Assembly (NCBI RefSeq): GCF_001261735.1
Contig: NZ_CVRP01000006.1
Span: 248,001 to 312,000, forward strand
Length of the DNA: 64,000 nucleotides
From: Dysgonomonas sp. BGC7
Lineage (GTDB): Bacteria > Bacteroidota > Bacteroidia > Bacteroidales > Dysgonomonadaceae
Direction: 5' to 3'
Shown: piece by piece, positions 7,691-16,518 of the stretch
Layout of the letters: the number at the start of each line of letters is the position of its first letter
Numbering within the stretch: the stretch's first letter is position 1
The notes under the pieces: generated by a model
What the model was told of the DNA's origin: nothing
Database searches by the model: none
Seen by the model: the letters and a program-made list of their open reading frames with translations, nothing else
Position numbers and translations under genes: made by a program

Positions 7691-9586
7691 TCAGCGATAA
7701 GATCTCTTGTTTACACCTTCTATATAATTAAGGAATGCTGTATTTACCATGCGGTTGCCTCCCGGGGTAGGATAGTTGCCTGAAAAATACCAGTCCCCTT
7801 TATGATTTGGAGTTGCTTTGTGTAGATTCTCTATACTTTGAAATACGAGTTCTATTTTAGCTTTAGTCCCTTTCGGTGTTAACATCTCCGCCATTTTTGC
7901 AGAAATTTCTTCGTCCGTAAAGGGAGCATATATTTCTTTTACGTAATTTACTATTTCTTCCTTAGGCTTGTCTTTCTGAGCTAGTGATTTGCGATATACT
8001 TCATCGATTATCGATTGCATTTTTCTTTCCTTCAAAAGTTCTATCGCCGCTCTGAATGCAGCAAACTCTCCCATACGTGACATGTCTATGCCATAACAGT
8101 CTGGATACCGTATTTGAGGAGAAGAAGACACTATCACTATTTTCTTAGGGTGTATTCTGTCTAGTATCTTGATTATGCTCTGCTTCAATGTGGTTCCACG
8201 TACAATGCTGTCGTCTATAACTACCAGATTATCCTTTTCCGGATTTATGGATTGGTATGTAACATCATAGACGTGGGCAGCTAAGTCGTCCCGATTGTTA
8301 TCCTGTGCTATAAATGTACGTAGCTTTATATCTTTAATTACCACTTTTTCTGTACGTACCTTCATCGACAAGATTCTGTTCAGTTCTTCTTCTGTCAAAG
8401 AATGCCCTTTCTCGGTTATTTTGCGAATTTTGACATCATTCATATATTCATTTAAAGACTCGGACATACCAAAGAAGGCAACCTCTGCGGTATTAGGGAT
8501 AAATGAAAAGACAGAATGTTGTATATCAGAATCAATAGCCTTCAGTATCTGAGGGAGCAATAGTTTTCCTAATTGTTTACGTTCTCTGTATATATCGGCA
8601 TCAGATCCTCGCGAAAAATATATTCTTTCGAAAGAGCAAGGAGTAACATTTTTGGGCTCTTGTATTTGCGAGAACATAACTGTACCATCTTTTTTTACAA
8701 TAATGGCTTGTCCCGGATTCAATTCTTTTACATTGTCTACATCAAGACCCAGAGCTGTTTGTATAACAGGGCGTTCTGATGCAACCACAACAATTTCATC
8801 GTCATTGTAATAAAAAGCAGGACGTATTCCCCACGGATCCCGAAACACAAAACCGTCGCCACAGCCGATCAAACCTCCGATAGTGAAACCTCCGTCCCAG
8901 TTTTCACTGGCTTTGTTGAGCATAAAGTGAATATCCAGATTCTTTTCTATTAGATCGTTCAAGTCGTTTCCTTTTGCTCCTGTTTTGCTTAATTTGTCAA
9001 ATTGATACTGAACTTCTCTATCAAGGTGATGTCCAAGAGATTCGAGCAGAACGAATGTATCTGCATAATCGCGTGGGTGCTGCCCCTGAGCCAACAGATC
9101 ATTGAACAATTCGTCAACATTGGTCATGTTGAAGTTGCCTGCTAAAGCCAGATTTCGTGAGCGCCAGTTGTTGCGGCGCATAAATGGATGTACATAAGAA
9201 ATTCCGCTTTTTCCTGTGGTGCTGTAGCGTAGATGACCTAAAAACAGTTCTCCGGCGAAAGGTAAATATTGGTTTGCATATTCAGCGTCATTGAATTGTT
9301 CTGGAGATACTTTTTCGTAGTTTTTATAAACATTCGAGAAGATCTCGGATATCGCTCCCGAGCCTGTAGCTCTCTCTCTGAAAATAAACTCGCTACCCGG
9401 AGGTGAATCTAATTTTACGACAGCTAATCCCGCGCCTTCTTGCCCGCGATTGTGCTGTTTCTCCATTAGTAAGTATAGCTTATTTAATCCGTACTGCCAT
9501 GTTCCATACTTTTTTTGATAGTACTCGAGGGGCTTTAGTAAGCGTATCATTACGATACCGCATTCATGCTTTAAAGGCTCTGTCAT
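7691..9586 (-). CDS. Amidophosphoribosyltransferase-like class II glutamine amidotransferase, long form
   Basis: The 631-residue protein has an N-terminal Ntn glutaminase domain with the nucleophile Cys9 after a short propeptide (KHECGIVMIRL), HNRGQEGAGLAVV and GHLRYSTTG. A phosphoribosyltransferase domain follows, with the PRPP loop VVIDDSIVRGTTLKQ near residue 445. PurF makes phosphoribosylamine at the first step of purine synthesis. This protein is over 100 residues longer than typical PurF, with a C-terminal extension from about residue 540 and internal insertions. It may be the Bacteroidetes second PurF-like paralogue, so the symbol purF is withheld. Confidence 0.82.
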   Translation of the reverse strand: MTEPLKHECGIVMIRLLKPLEYYQKKYGTWQYGLNKLYLLMEKQHNRGQEGAGLAVVKLDSPPGSEFIFRERATGSGAISEIFSNVYKNYEKVSPEQFNDAEYANQYLPFAGELFLGHLRYSTTGKSGISYVHPFMRRNNWRSRNLALAGNFNMTNVDELFNDLLAQGQHPRDYADTFVLLESLGHHLDREVQYQFDKLSKTGAKGNDLNDLIEKNLDIHFMLNKASENWDGGFTIGGLIGCGDGFVFRDPWGIRPAFYYNDDEIVVVASERPVIQTALGLDVDNVKELNPGQAIIVKKDGTVMFSQIQEPKNVTPCSFERIYFSRGSDADIYRERKQLGKLLLPQILKAIDSDIQHSVFSFIPNTAEVAFFGMSESLNEYMNDVKIRKITEKGHSLTEEELNRILSMKVRTEKVVIKDIKLRTFIAQDNNRDDLAAHVYDVTYQSINPEKDNLVVIDDSIVRGTTLKQSIIKILDRIHPKKIVIVSSSPQIRYPDCYGIDMSRMGEFAAFRAAIELLKERKMQSIIDEVYRKSLAQKDKPKEEIVNYVKEIYAPFTDEEISAKMAEMLTPKGTKAKIELVFQSIENLHKATPNHKGDWYFSGNYPTPGGNRMVNTAFLNYIEGVNKRSYR

Positions 9587-9627
9587 ATAGAAAATCTCCT
9601 ATTGGGAATGGTTCTTTCTTAAGGGTA

Positions 9628-9635
9628 CAAAGATA
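9628..9635 (-). promoter_or_regulatory. Candidate -7 element for the amidotransferase gene
   Basis: The minus strand reads TATCTTTG, matching TAnnTTTG, 41 bases upstream of the start codon. Confidence 0.6.
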
Positions 9636-9754
9636 ACATGATTTTTGGAGCAATCCTACAATATATCTTGAACAAAAAGTGTATAATCTAATATATTTTT
9701 AAAATAAAATTAGAGGTTTAACTCGTAAATATTAGGTTATTAAATAAAAATAAG

Positions 9755-9762
9755 TAAATTTG
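9755..9762 (+). promoter_or_regulatory. Candidate -7 element for the FISUMP-type gene
   Basis: TAAATTTG fits TAnnTTTG. It would give an untranslated leader of roughly 110 bases that carries three copies of GACAAATTT (9777, 9795, 9811). Confidence 0.5.
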
Positions 9763-9776
9763 CAACTTGAGATTGA

Positions 9777-9819
9777 GACAAATTTTTTTACGAAGACAAA
9801 TTTAAACGAGGACAAATTT
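9777..9819 (+). repeat. Three direct repeats of GACAAATTT in a leader
   Basis: Identical 9-base units lie at 9777-9785, 9795-9803 and 9811-9819, spaced 18 and 16 bases start to start. They sit between the predicted promoter and the start codon of the secreted protein gene at 9880. Confidence 0.75.
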
Positions 9820-9879
9820 AATAAAGAGACCTTTTTTATAGAATAGAACTATAACACAACTAATAGAATCATACTTCTT

Positions 9880-11484
9880 ATGAAACTAAATTTTATTTGC
9901 TTTAAAGCAACGCTTGTTGTTTTAACTCTTCTGACTAATCTAAATGTAAATGCGCAAGTAACTATCGGCTCCGGATTTCCTGCAAAGTCAGGCAGTATTC
10001 TTGATTTAAAAGAAAATGACAATCCTGGTGTAAACTCTACTAAAGGTTTATTATGTTCGCGAGTTCGCCTCGAAGGTCTTACCACCTTAGAGCCATGTAT
10101 TCCGTCTTCTGAATTTGTGGCAGGAGATGAAACTACACATATCGGACTTGTTGTGTATAATATGAGGGATGATTTAAGTATTGGTCTATGTCCGGGATTG
10201 CATGTCTGGGATGGAGCTACATGGGTAAGATTGCCCGAACCATGTCAACCAGCCCCTATTGACCCGGATTTGATAAATACACCAAACTGTTATATTGTTG
10301 CTCCTGGTGCGGCTTCTGAAGAAATACCAGTAGGTAAGCCCTATTTGGTATGGGAGCAACGTTCCGATCTTGAGAAACTGAGCAGAGCGGATAAGGTTTC
10401 GTTAGATCTTATTTGGCAGGATGTTTCAGGATTGATAAGCGGAGTAGAACTTGTAGATGGAGATCAAGGTCCGTTTTCAAAAATTAAGGTAACAGCTAAT
10501 AATCTTACAGGGAATGCTTTGGTTGCTGTACGAATAGGACCGAATGGAAATAACACTGACCCTATACGATGGTCGTGGCATATATGGGTGACAAGTTATG
10601 ACCCTAATAACGGTGGAACGACATATACAACCAATAATGGAGAGAAGACGTATGTGTTTATGGATCGTAATATAGGGGCAACGACCGTTAATACGACCGA
10701 TGCTAATTCTATGGGGATGACCTATCAATGGGGAAGGAAAGATCCTTTTCCTGCTAATAAATATTTTGGTACTGGTCCTGATTTCAGAGATTTATATAAT
10801 AGTAGCAACACTATTATAACAGAGGTGGATGAGTTAAACACTGAAACTGTAGGGACTGGAATTCAACATATGCAAGTCGCAGACTTGAAAAACTTAGGAA
10901 AGTCTATTCTTAATCCTGTTATATATTACTATGCTCAAAAAGATGATACTGATACAAGTAATGACAGATCAGACTGGTTTACAACAGACGAAACAGGAGC
11001 ATCGAGTGATAGTGATTTGTGGGGTGGCATTAGTGGTACAAAGTCTCCTTTTGACCCATGTCCGGCAGGATGGAAAGTTCCGCAAATGAGTAGTGAAACT
11101 AAATCGCCATGGGATAAATATGAAAATGGAGGTGGATGGGATCCGGAATATACTATGGGTAGTACAGGTGTTACTATGGGGGGAACTATGATGGGAACAC
11201 AGCCCAGTTTAGGTTTCTACCCTTATGGGTTTCCTCGTTTTCCAAGACCTATCGTGAGCTGTGTTACTGTTGGATGTGCTGGCCAGAATTATGTAGGAGG
11301 TGCATTTGTCGGTAGCTATGTTGTTAATTCTGAAAGAGGTGCTTATTGGACAGCAACATCTAGTGCAAATAATCTGGCTGCAAAGACATCAGGGATTGTT
11401 GGTGCTGGCAGTCCTATGCCTAGTTTCACAAATATGGATTTTGCAAAATCAGGTGGTGCATATGTGCGATGTGTAAAAGAATAA
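9880..11484 (+). CDS. Secreted FISUMP-type surface protein
   Basis: The 534-residue protein has a signal peptide ending near NVNAQ and a Bacteroidetes-typical N terminus (VTIGSGFPAKSGSILDLKE). The C-terminal half resembles the Fibrobacter succinogenes major paralogous domain: VFMDRNIGATTV, TYQWGRKDPFP, FDPCPAGWKVP, AYWTATSS and the ending GGAYVRCVKE. The middle (about 100-230) looks Ig-like. Such proteins are surface or extracellular; the binding partner is unknown. It is monocistronic, with a strong terminator downstream. Confidence 0.75.
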   Translation: MKLNFICFKATLVVLTLLTNLNVNAQVTIGSGFPAKSGSILDLKENDNPGVNSTKGLLCSRVRLEGLTTLEPCIPSSEFVAGDETTHIGLVVYNMRDDLSIGLCPGLHVWDGATWVRLPEPCQPAPIDPDLINTPNCYIVAPGAASEEIPVGKPYLVWEQRSDLEKLSRADKVSLDLIWQDVSGLISGVELVDGDQGPFSKIKVTANNLTGNALVAVRIGPNGNNTDPIRWSWHIWVTSYDPNNGGTTYTTNNGEKTYVFMDRNIGATTVNTTDANSMGMTYQWGRKDPFPANKYFGTGPDFRDLYNSSNTIITEVDELNTETVGTGIQHMQVADLKNLGKSILNPVIYYYAQKDDTDTSNDRSDWFTTDETGASSDSDLWGGISGTKSPFDPCPAGWKVPQMSSETKSPWDKYENGGGWDPEYTMGSTGVTMGGTMMGTQPSLGFYPYGFPRFPRPIVSCVTVGCAGQNYVGGAFVGSYVVNSERGAYWTATSSANNLAAKTSGIVGAGSPMPSFTNMDFAKSGGAYVRCVKE

Positions 11485-11504
11485 ATTGATATAAACAGAA
11501 AGAT

Positions 11505-11545
11505 AAAGCGGCAACTAAACTTAGTTTAGTTGCCGCTTTATTTAT
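11505..11545 (+). terminator. Bidirectional terminator
   Basis: A perfect 16-bp stem (11505-11520 with 11524-11539) and a 3-base loop is followed by a T-rich stretch. It separates the convergent FISUMP-type and dnaX genes. Confidence 0.92.
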
Positions 11546-11573
11546 TATTGTAGTATATTTTATTTTATCATAC

Positions 11574-13313
11574 TTATGACAGTTCCAGCCCGAACTCGTC
11601 TTTCAGTTTTCGTAAGCTCTCATTTTCTTCCATCATCAAGTTGAATTTTTCGGCTGGGGTAAATGCCAGCTTTTTCTCATTGTCCTCGCTTATTCTCAGC
11701 TTCATGTCGATAGAAGAGTTTTTAAGTTTGGCTCTCAATGTATTCAGAATATTCATTTTATATTCTAATAGGCGTTGAGCCTGTATTGCATTGTTTACCA
11801 CAACCTCAAATACGGTGTTTTCTATCAGATCGGGCAGACAGTTGAGCATTGTGTTCTTTAAGTGATGTTCTTCCACCAAAGATTCGGTATATGCTTTCCA
11901 CTCATTGATAAGCTGTAAAGGTGTAAATTTCTCTTTTAGAACGTTAGTAACAATATTCGCATTCTCTTCATCCTCTTTTTCTTGCTTCTGATTGAGAGAG
12001 GCTATTGATATGCCTAGACCTCCCATAGTAGAAGGTGTATTCATTGGCTTATCGCTCTTTGGAGTCGTGGGAGCAATCGGTCTTTTTATTTCTACTGTCT
12101 TTGGGCGCGCGGTTGCAGGCTGTGTAGCATCTTTTACTGTTGCTTGCTGAGTGCTCTCCTGCTTAGTGAATATGGGAGCAATTACCTGCTTTTTTTTTTG
12201 ATCTTCCGATCCTGCTTGAGGGGAAGATAATTGACATAGTCTTATTATTGTGAGATCGGAGAGTAGACGCTTGTTTCGGCTGAGCCTATAGTTGAGGTCA
12301 CTCTCGTTGACTATATCAATGGCTTTGTACAGGAACTCATTACTACACTTCTTAGCTGTTTCTATATACCTTTGTCGAATAGATGCTCCTACTTCAAACA
12401 TCTCTGCTGTTTTCGGGTCTTTGCATAAAAGCAGATCTCGGAAATGGGATGCGATACCTGTTATAATATTGTTTCCATCAAAACCCTTACTTAATATCTC
12501 ATTGAGGATGAGCAATCCGTCTATTACATTATTTATAAGAATTGCATCCGTCAACTTGAAATAATACTCGTAGTCCAGCACATTCAGGTTTTCTATTACC
12601 GCCTTATAGGTCACATTCCCTCCTGTAAAGCTTACTACCTGATCGAAGATGGATAATGCGTCACGCATACCCCCATCAGCCTTCTGTGCTAAAACGTTAA
12701 GAGCTTCGGGCTCTGTCTTTACATTTTCCTGAGACGCAACGTATTGCAAATGCTCTACCGTGTCTTTTATTGTTATTCGGCTAAAATCATATATCTGACA
12801 GCGTGAGAGTATGGTAGGCAATATTTTGTGCTTCTCTGTTGTTGCCAGTATAAATATAGCGTGATGAGGAGGTTCTTCCAATGTTTTTAGAAAAGCATTG
12901 AAGGCTGCCTGTGATAGCATATGAACCTCATCTATAATATAGACCTTGTATTTTCCTATCTGTGGAGGTATACGTACCTGCTCTATCAGAGAGCGTATGT
13001 CATCTACCGAGTTGTTAGAGGCCGCATCCAACTCGTGAATATTGAAAGATCGCTGTTCGTTGAAAGCGACACAAGACTCACATTGGTTGCATGCCTCTCC
13101 TTCCGATGTTGGAGAAAGACAGTTTATAGTTTTAGCAAAAATACGGGCACAAGTGGTCTTGCCTACTCCTCGAGGACCACAAAACAGATATGCATGTGCC
13201 AGTTTGCCTGAAGCAATTGCATTCTTTAGCGTTGTAGTCAACGCCCTCTGTCCAACAACCGAGTTAAAAGTTGTAGGACGGTATTTACGAGCTGAAACTA
13301 TATAATTATTCAT
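11574..13313 (-). CDS. dnaX: DNA polymerase III subunit gamma/tau
   Basis: The 579-residue clamp-loader ATPase has YRPTTFNSVVGQ at the start, Walker A GPRGVGKTTCARIFAK, a four-Cys zinc module (CLSPTSEGEACNQCESC), Walker B region YIIDEVHMLSQAAFNAFLKTLEEPP and sensor ILATTEKHKILPTILSRCQ. A low-complexity Pro/Thr/Lys linker at about residues 375-440 leads to a tau-like C-terminal domain. No obvious frameshift slippery site (A6G-type) was found by eye, so a separate gamma form is not predicted. The SSB-like DUF3127 gene lies 28 bases upstream on the same strand. Confidence 0.96.
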   Translation of the reverse strand: MNNYIVSARKYRPTTFNSVVGQRALTTTLKNAIASGKLAHAYLFCGPRGVGKTTCARIFAKTINCLSPTSEGEACNQCESCVAFNEQRSFNIHELDAASNNSVDDIRSLIEQVRIPPQIGKYKVYIIDEVHMLSQAAFNAFLKTLEEPPHHAIFILATTEKHKILPTILSRCQIYDFSRITIKDTVEHLQYVASQENVKTEPEALNVLAQKADGGMRDALSIFDQVVSFTGGNVTYKAVIENLNVLDYEYYFKLTDAILINNVIDGLLILNEILSKGFDGNNIITGIASHFRDLLLCKDPKTAEMFEVGASIRQRYIETAKKCSNEFLYKAIDIVNESDLNYRLSRNKRLLSDLTIIRLCQLSSPQAGSEDQKKKQVIAPIFTKQESTQQATVKDATQPATARPKTVEIKRPIAPTTPKSDKPMNTPSTMGGLGISIASLNQKQEKEDEENANIVTNVLKEKFTPLQLINEWKAYTESLVEEHHLKNTMLNCLPDLIENTVFEVVVNNAIQAQRLLEYKMNILNTLRAKLKNSSIDMKLRISEDNEKKLAFTPAEKFNLMMEENESLRKLKDEFGLELS

Positions 13314-13341
13314 TTTTTATCTATATGCTTAGGGCTTCTTA

Positions 13342-13716
13342 CTAGAAAGGAAGATCGTCGCCGTCATCGCTGCTGCTAAAGTCTACCGGAGCGGCAGGCG
13401 GAGCCTGTGTGTTTGAAGACCCGTATGCAGGAGGAGGAACAGGTGCTCCGGATCCAGCCGGATCAACTTTCCATGCTCTAAGGTCTGTGTACCAGTTGCC
13501 ATTGTATTCGCGACTTTCAATATCGAAAGATACATCAAGCAGATTGCCTATCTGAAGAACAGACTCATTTATTTTATCTCCCCACAAAGTAACGCATACT
13601 TTCTTTGGGTACATTCCATCTGTTTCGAGTATAATACTTTGTTTTCTCCACTCTCCGTTTTTTCCCATACCTGTTTGTACAGGCATTACTTGAATCAATT
13701 TAGCTGTTAATTGCAT
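13342..13716 (-). CDS. DUF3127 protein with SSB-like acidic tail
   Basis: The 124-residue protein has an OB-like DUF3127 domain at about residues 1-85 (LTAKLIQVMP, KKVCVTLWGD, SFDIESREYNGNWYTDLRAWKV). A Pro/Ala/Gly-rich linker and an acidic tail ending DDGDDLPF follow. This domain order copies single-stranded DNA-binding protein, whose DDxPF-type tip recruits replication and repair proteins. It is encoded just upstream of dnaX. Binding to single-stranded DNA is inferred, not shown. Confidence 0.82.
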   Translation of the reverse strand: MQLTAKLIQVMPVQTGMGKNGEWRKQSIILETDGMYPKKVCVTLWGDKINESVLQIGNLLDVSFDIESREYNGNWYTDLRAWKVDPAGSGAPVPPPAYGSSNTQAPPAAPVDFSSSDDGDDLPF

Positions 13717-13771
13717 TTATTTTATAAGTTTTATATTTCAAAAAAGAAACGTAAAGGTACAAAAAAAATGA

Positions 13772-14917
13772 TTAATTTCTGTCTTCCTTAAAAGGTATAT
13801 CTCTCTGAAGAGCTTCCGCTGCCTGTAGTTTTTCGGCAGATGCTATGAACTCTTTGTAATAGGATAGTAAAAGTGTGGTTAGCGGTATAGCTATTATCAT
13901 ACCCACAATACCAAGCAATGAACCCCATACCGACAATGAAAGTAATATAATAGCCGGATTCAATCCCATTGCTTTCCCCATGATTCGGGGAACAAGGAAC
14001 AAATCCATTATACACTGTACTATAACATAAACCAGAGCTACAAGTCCTATCATTACCCAAAAACTGTCATCGGTTTGTGAAGCTCTCAGCCAACAAAGTA
14101 AAATAGCCGGTGGAAAGGTTATAACTTGCAGATAAGGTACCATGTGTACCAATCCCACTATAATGCCAAACATAATAGCCAACGGCAATCCTATTATCTG
14201 AAATCCGGCAGCATATAAGCATGCAAGAATCAGACAGATGAATGCCTGATGCCTGAAGTATTTGTTCATACTGCTTTCTACATCCAGTGTAATGCGTCCG
14301 ACTATCGACCTGTATTTGGGAGGTATAAGAAAACGCCAAAGTTCATTTATCTTATCATAATCCAACAAGATGAATATAATGTATAATAGTATAATGAACA
14401 CTACTGTGAGACCAAACAAAAAAGAAATTGTATTGGAAAAAAGAGTCTCTACAGCCGGACTGAGATATTGTACCAATTCTACTATATTGTCTTTGGATAA
14501 GCTGTTTTGTATTTCCTTGTAATCTATATAACGGGATATAATATCTGCAACATTTACTGGTATTCCCCGACTATTACTCACCGATGTGAGGTCGTAGGTA
14601 GCTATCAGATCGTTTATCTGCCAGATCTCATTTTCGATGAGTGGTACCAGAATAAAACCCAGCAATGTTATTACTCCCACAACAGACAATAAGGTCAGGA
14701 TTACAGCAAGCGAATGAGCTAGTCTTAACTTTCTCTGAAAAAAACGAACTATCGGATTCAGCATATAGGCAATCAGCCATGCAATAAGAAACGGCAATAA
14801 GACATCTTTCAGTAGATATAAGAAGTAGAGAGATCCACCAATAGCCAATACACTTATAAGCAAGCGTATGGTTCTATCAAAAGTAAATGGCTTTTCGAAG
14901 GGTTGTCCTTTTGACAT
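13772..14917 (-). CDS. AI-2E/PerM family permease
   Basis: The 381-residue protein has about eight membrane segments, a large extracytoplasmic loop at about residues 115-150, and the family core: PFLIAWLIAYMLNPIVRFF near the N terminus, GIIVGLVHMVPYLQVI and NPAIILLSLSVWGSLLGIVGM near the C terminus. The family includes the proposed AI-2 exporter TqsA and Na+/H+ antiporters, so the substrate cannot be assigned. It is transcribed divergently from dacB. Confidence 0.9.
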   Translation of the reverse strand: MSKGQPFEKPFTFDRTIRLLISVLAIGGSLYFLYLLKDVLLPFLIAWLIAYMLNPIVRFFQRKLRLAHSLAVILTLLSVVGVITLLGFILVPLIENEIWQINDLIATYDLTSVSNSRGIPVNVADIISRYIDYKEIQNSLSKDNIVELVQYLSPAVETLFSNTISFLFGLTVVFIILLYIIFILLDYDKINELWRFLIPPKYRSIVGRITLDVESSMNKYFRHQAFICLILACLYAAGFQIIGLPLAIMFGIIVGLVHMVPYLQVITFPPAILLCWLRASQTDDSFWVMIGLVALVYVIVQCIMDLFLVPRIMGKAMGLNPAIILLSLSVWGSLLGIVGMIIAIPLTTLLLSYYKEFIASAEKLQAAEALQRDIPFKEDRN

Positions 14918-14946
14918 GTTAATTCGATTGTTTTATTAATTTGGCA

Positions 14947-14962
14947 TATCTTTACAAAGATA
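14947..14962. promoter_or_regulatory. Palindromic divergent -7 region
   Basis: TATCTTT and AAAGATA flank a 2-base centre, forming a palindrome that gives TATCTTTG on the minus strand (14955-14962, for the permease) and TATCTTTA on the plus strand (14947-14954, for dacB). The two -7 elements overlap head to head. Confidence 0.55.
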
Positions 14963-15002
14963 TTTTATTTTTTTTGATTAATTGAGACATTTTTCTTCCA
15001 CA

Positions 15003-16445
15003 ATGAAAACAAATATTTTCTATTCATTAATATTCTTTCTGTTAGTACCTTACCTATTGAGTGCACAGTCTAAAGAAACCGCAATAAATACTTTCATAAA
15101 TAACCCTCAACTGAAACATGCGTCGATAGGTATTTGTGTAAAAGATTTGTCGGGAAAGGCGATAGTCGCTTACAATGCTGATAAATCATACACTCCTGCC
15201 TCGGTACTAAAAGTTGTGACTACTGCCACTGCACTTGAGATATTGGGAGAAGACTACAGGTATAAAACCAATCTGGGCGAAGAAGACAGCAAGGAAAACC
15301 ATATAATTGTGCATGGTTATGGAGATCCTACGTTGGGTACAGAGCATCTAAACAATACTCCTACCGAATTTTTATCGCAATGGGTGCAAAAAATTAAATC
15401 ATATGCCGACACAACAAAGCCTGTAGACATCACAGTGATAGACGATTATTTCGGTTACGAAGGTATATCTCAGCGATGGATATATCAGGATATGGGAAAC
15501 TATTATGCTGCTGCTACATATGGGATAAGTATTTTTGACAACACGTACAATCTTTATTTTAATACTATGAGACGGGATACATGTCCTGTAATTGTGAGGT
15601 CTGAACCCGAGATAAATCTGTCTTTTCATAATACTATGACTCTGAATACTACCGGACGAGACAACGGGTATATACATGGCGAACCGTTATCTGTTAACAG
15701 ATTGCTCACCGGAAATATTCCCGCAGGCCGAACGAACTTTAGAATAAAAGGAGATATCCCGAATCCCGGGCTCTATTTAGGTGAAATGCTGGCCGAACGA
15801 CTGAGCGATATTGGATTCACCATAAACAAAGTAGAAACATCATACGAAAGGTACAATAAAGAAATGTATACTCATAATCGGACGAATATTCAGGAAAATG
15901 TTTTTTATACCCGCCTTTCGTATCCCCTCAAGGATATTGTGAGAGAAACAAATGTGCGAAGCAATAATCATTACGCCGAGCATCTTATCAGAACTATTGG
16001 GCGAGCCCGAAATGCAGACATTTATATATCTCCGTTAGATGAAGGAGTAGAAAAAGTAAAAGAATTTTGGAAAACGGAAGGGCTTGATACCAATTCTCTT
16101 TCTATGTTCGATGGTAGCGGGCTGGCGCCATCTAATGCAGTTAGTCCTTTGTTTATGTGTGATTTGTTGGTGTATATGCAAACTAAAAGTAAATATAAAG
16201 AGACTTTTCTTCATTCGCTTCCGCAAGCAGGAAAGGAAGGTACTGTTCTGAACAGGCTGAAAGGAACCCGACTTGTTGGAAAGGTTTACATGAAAAGCGG
16301 GAGCATCTATGGCGTGCAATGTTTTTCGGGGTATTACATAAATGGAGAAAAAAGATATGCTTTTACAGTAATGGTAAATAAATTTACAGGACCACGAAGC
16401 CAAGTTATAAAGGCGATAGATAAGTTGCTGTTATCTCTGTTTTAA
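15003..16445 (+). CDS. dacB: D-alanyl-D-alanine carboxypeptidase/endopeptidase (PBP4 family)
   Basis: The ATG at 15003 gives a clean signal peptide (FYSLIFFLLVPYLLSAQ); an in-frame TTG at 14982 is less likely. The 480-residue mature enzyme has the S13 motifs: SxxK as TPASVLKVVTT near residue 63, SxN as RSNNHYAEHLIR near residue 320, and KSGS (VYMKSGSIYGV) near residue 430. Class C low-molecular-weight penicillin-binding proteins trim D-Ala and cut cross-links in the periplasm. It is a complete member. Confidence 0.92.
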   Translation: MKTNIFYSLIFFLLVPYLLSAQSKETAINTFINNPQLKHASIGICVKDLSGKAIVAYNADKSYTPASVLKVVTTATALEILGEDYRYKTNLGEEDSKENHIIVHGYGDPTLGTEHLNNTPTEFLSQWVQKIKSYADTTKPVDITVIDDYFGYEGISQRWIYQDMGNYYAAATYGISIFDNTYNLYFNTMRRDTCPVIVRSEPEINLSFHNTMTLNTTGRDNGYIHGEPLSVNRLLTGNIPAGRTNFRIKGDIPNPGLYLGEMLAERLSDIGFTINKVETSYERYNKEMYTHNRTNIQENVFYTRLSYPLKDIVRETNVRSNNHYAEHLIRTIGRARNADIYISPLDEGVEKVKEFWKTEGLDTNSLSMFDGSGLAPSNAVSPLFMCDLLVYMQTKSKYKETFLHSLPQAGKEGTVLNRLKGTRLVGKVYMKSGSIYGVQCFSGYYINGEKRYAFTVMVNKFTGPRSQVIKAIDKLLLSLF

Positions 16446-16518
16446 ATTATTACCATAACAAAGGTGTCTCGTTTTATATGATTTTGTATCTTTACCATCT
16501 AATATAAAAACTCTAAGA

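Noticed and set aside
11574-13313. Programmed frameshift in dnaX
   Set aside because: No classical A6G slippery heptamer with a downstream hairpin was seen at the expected place by eye.
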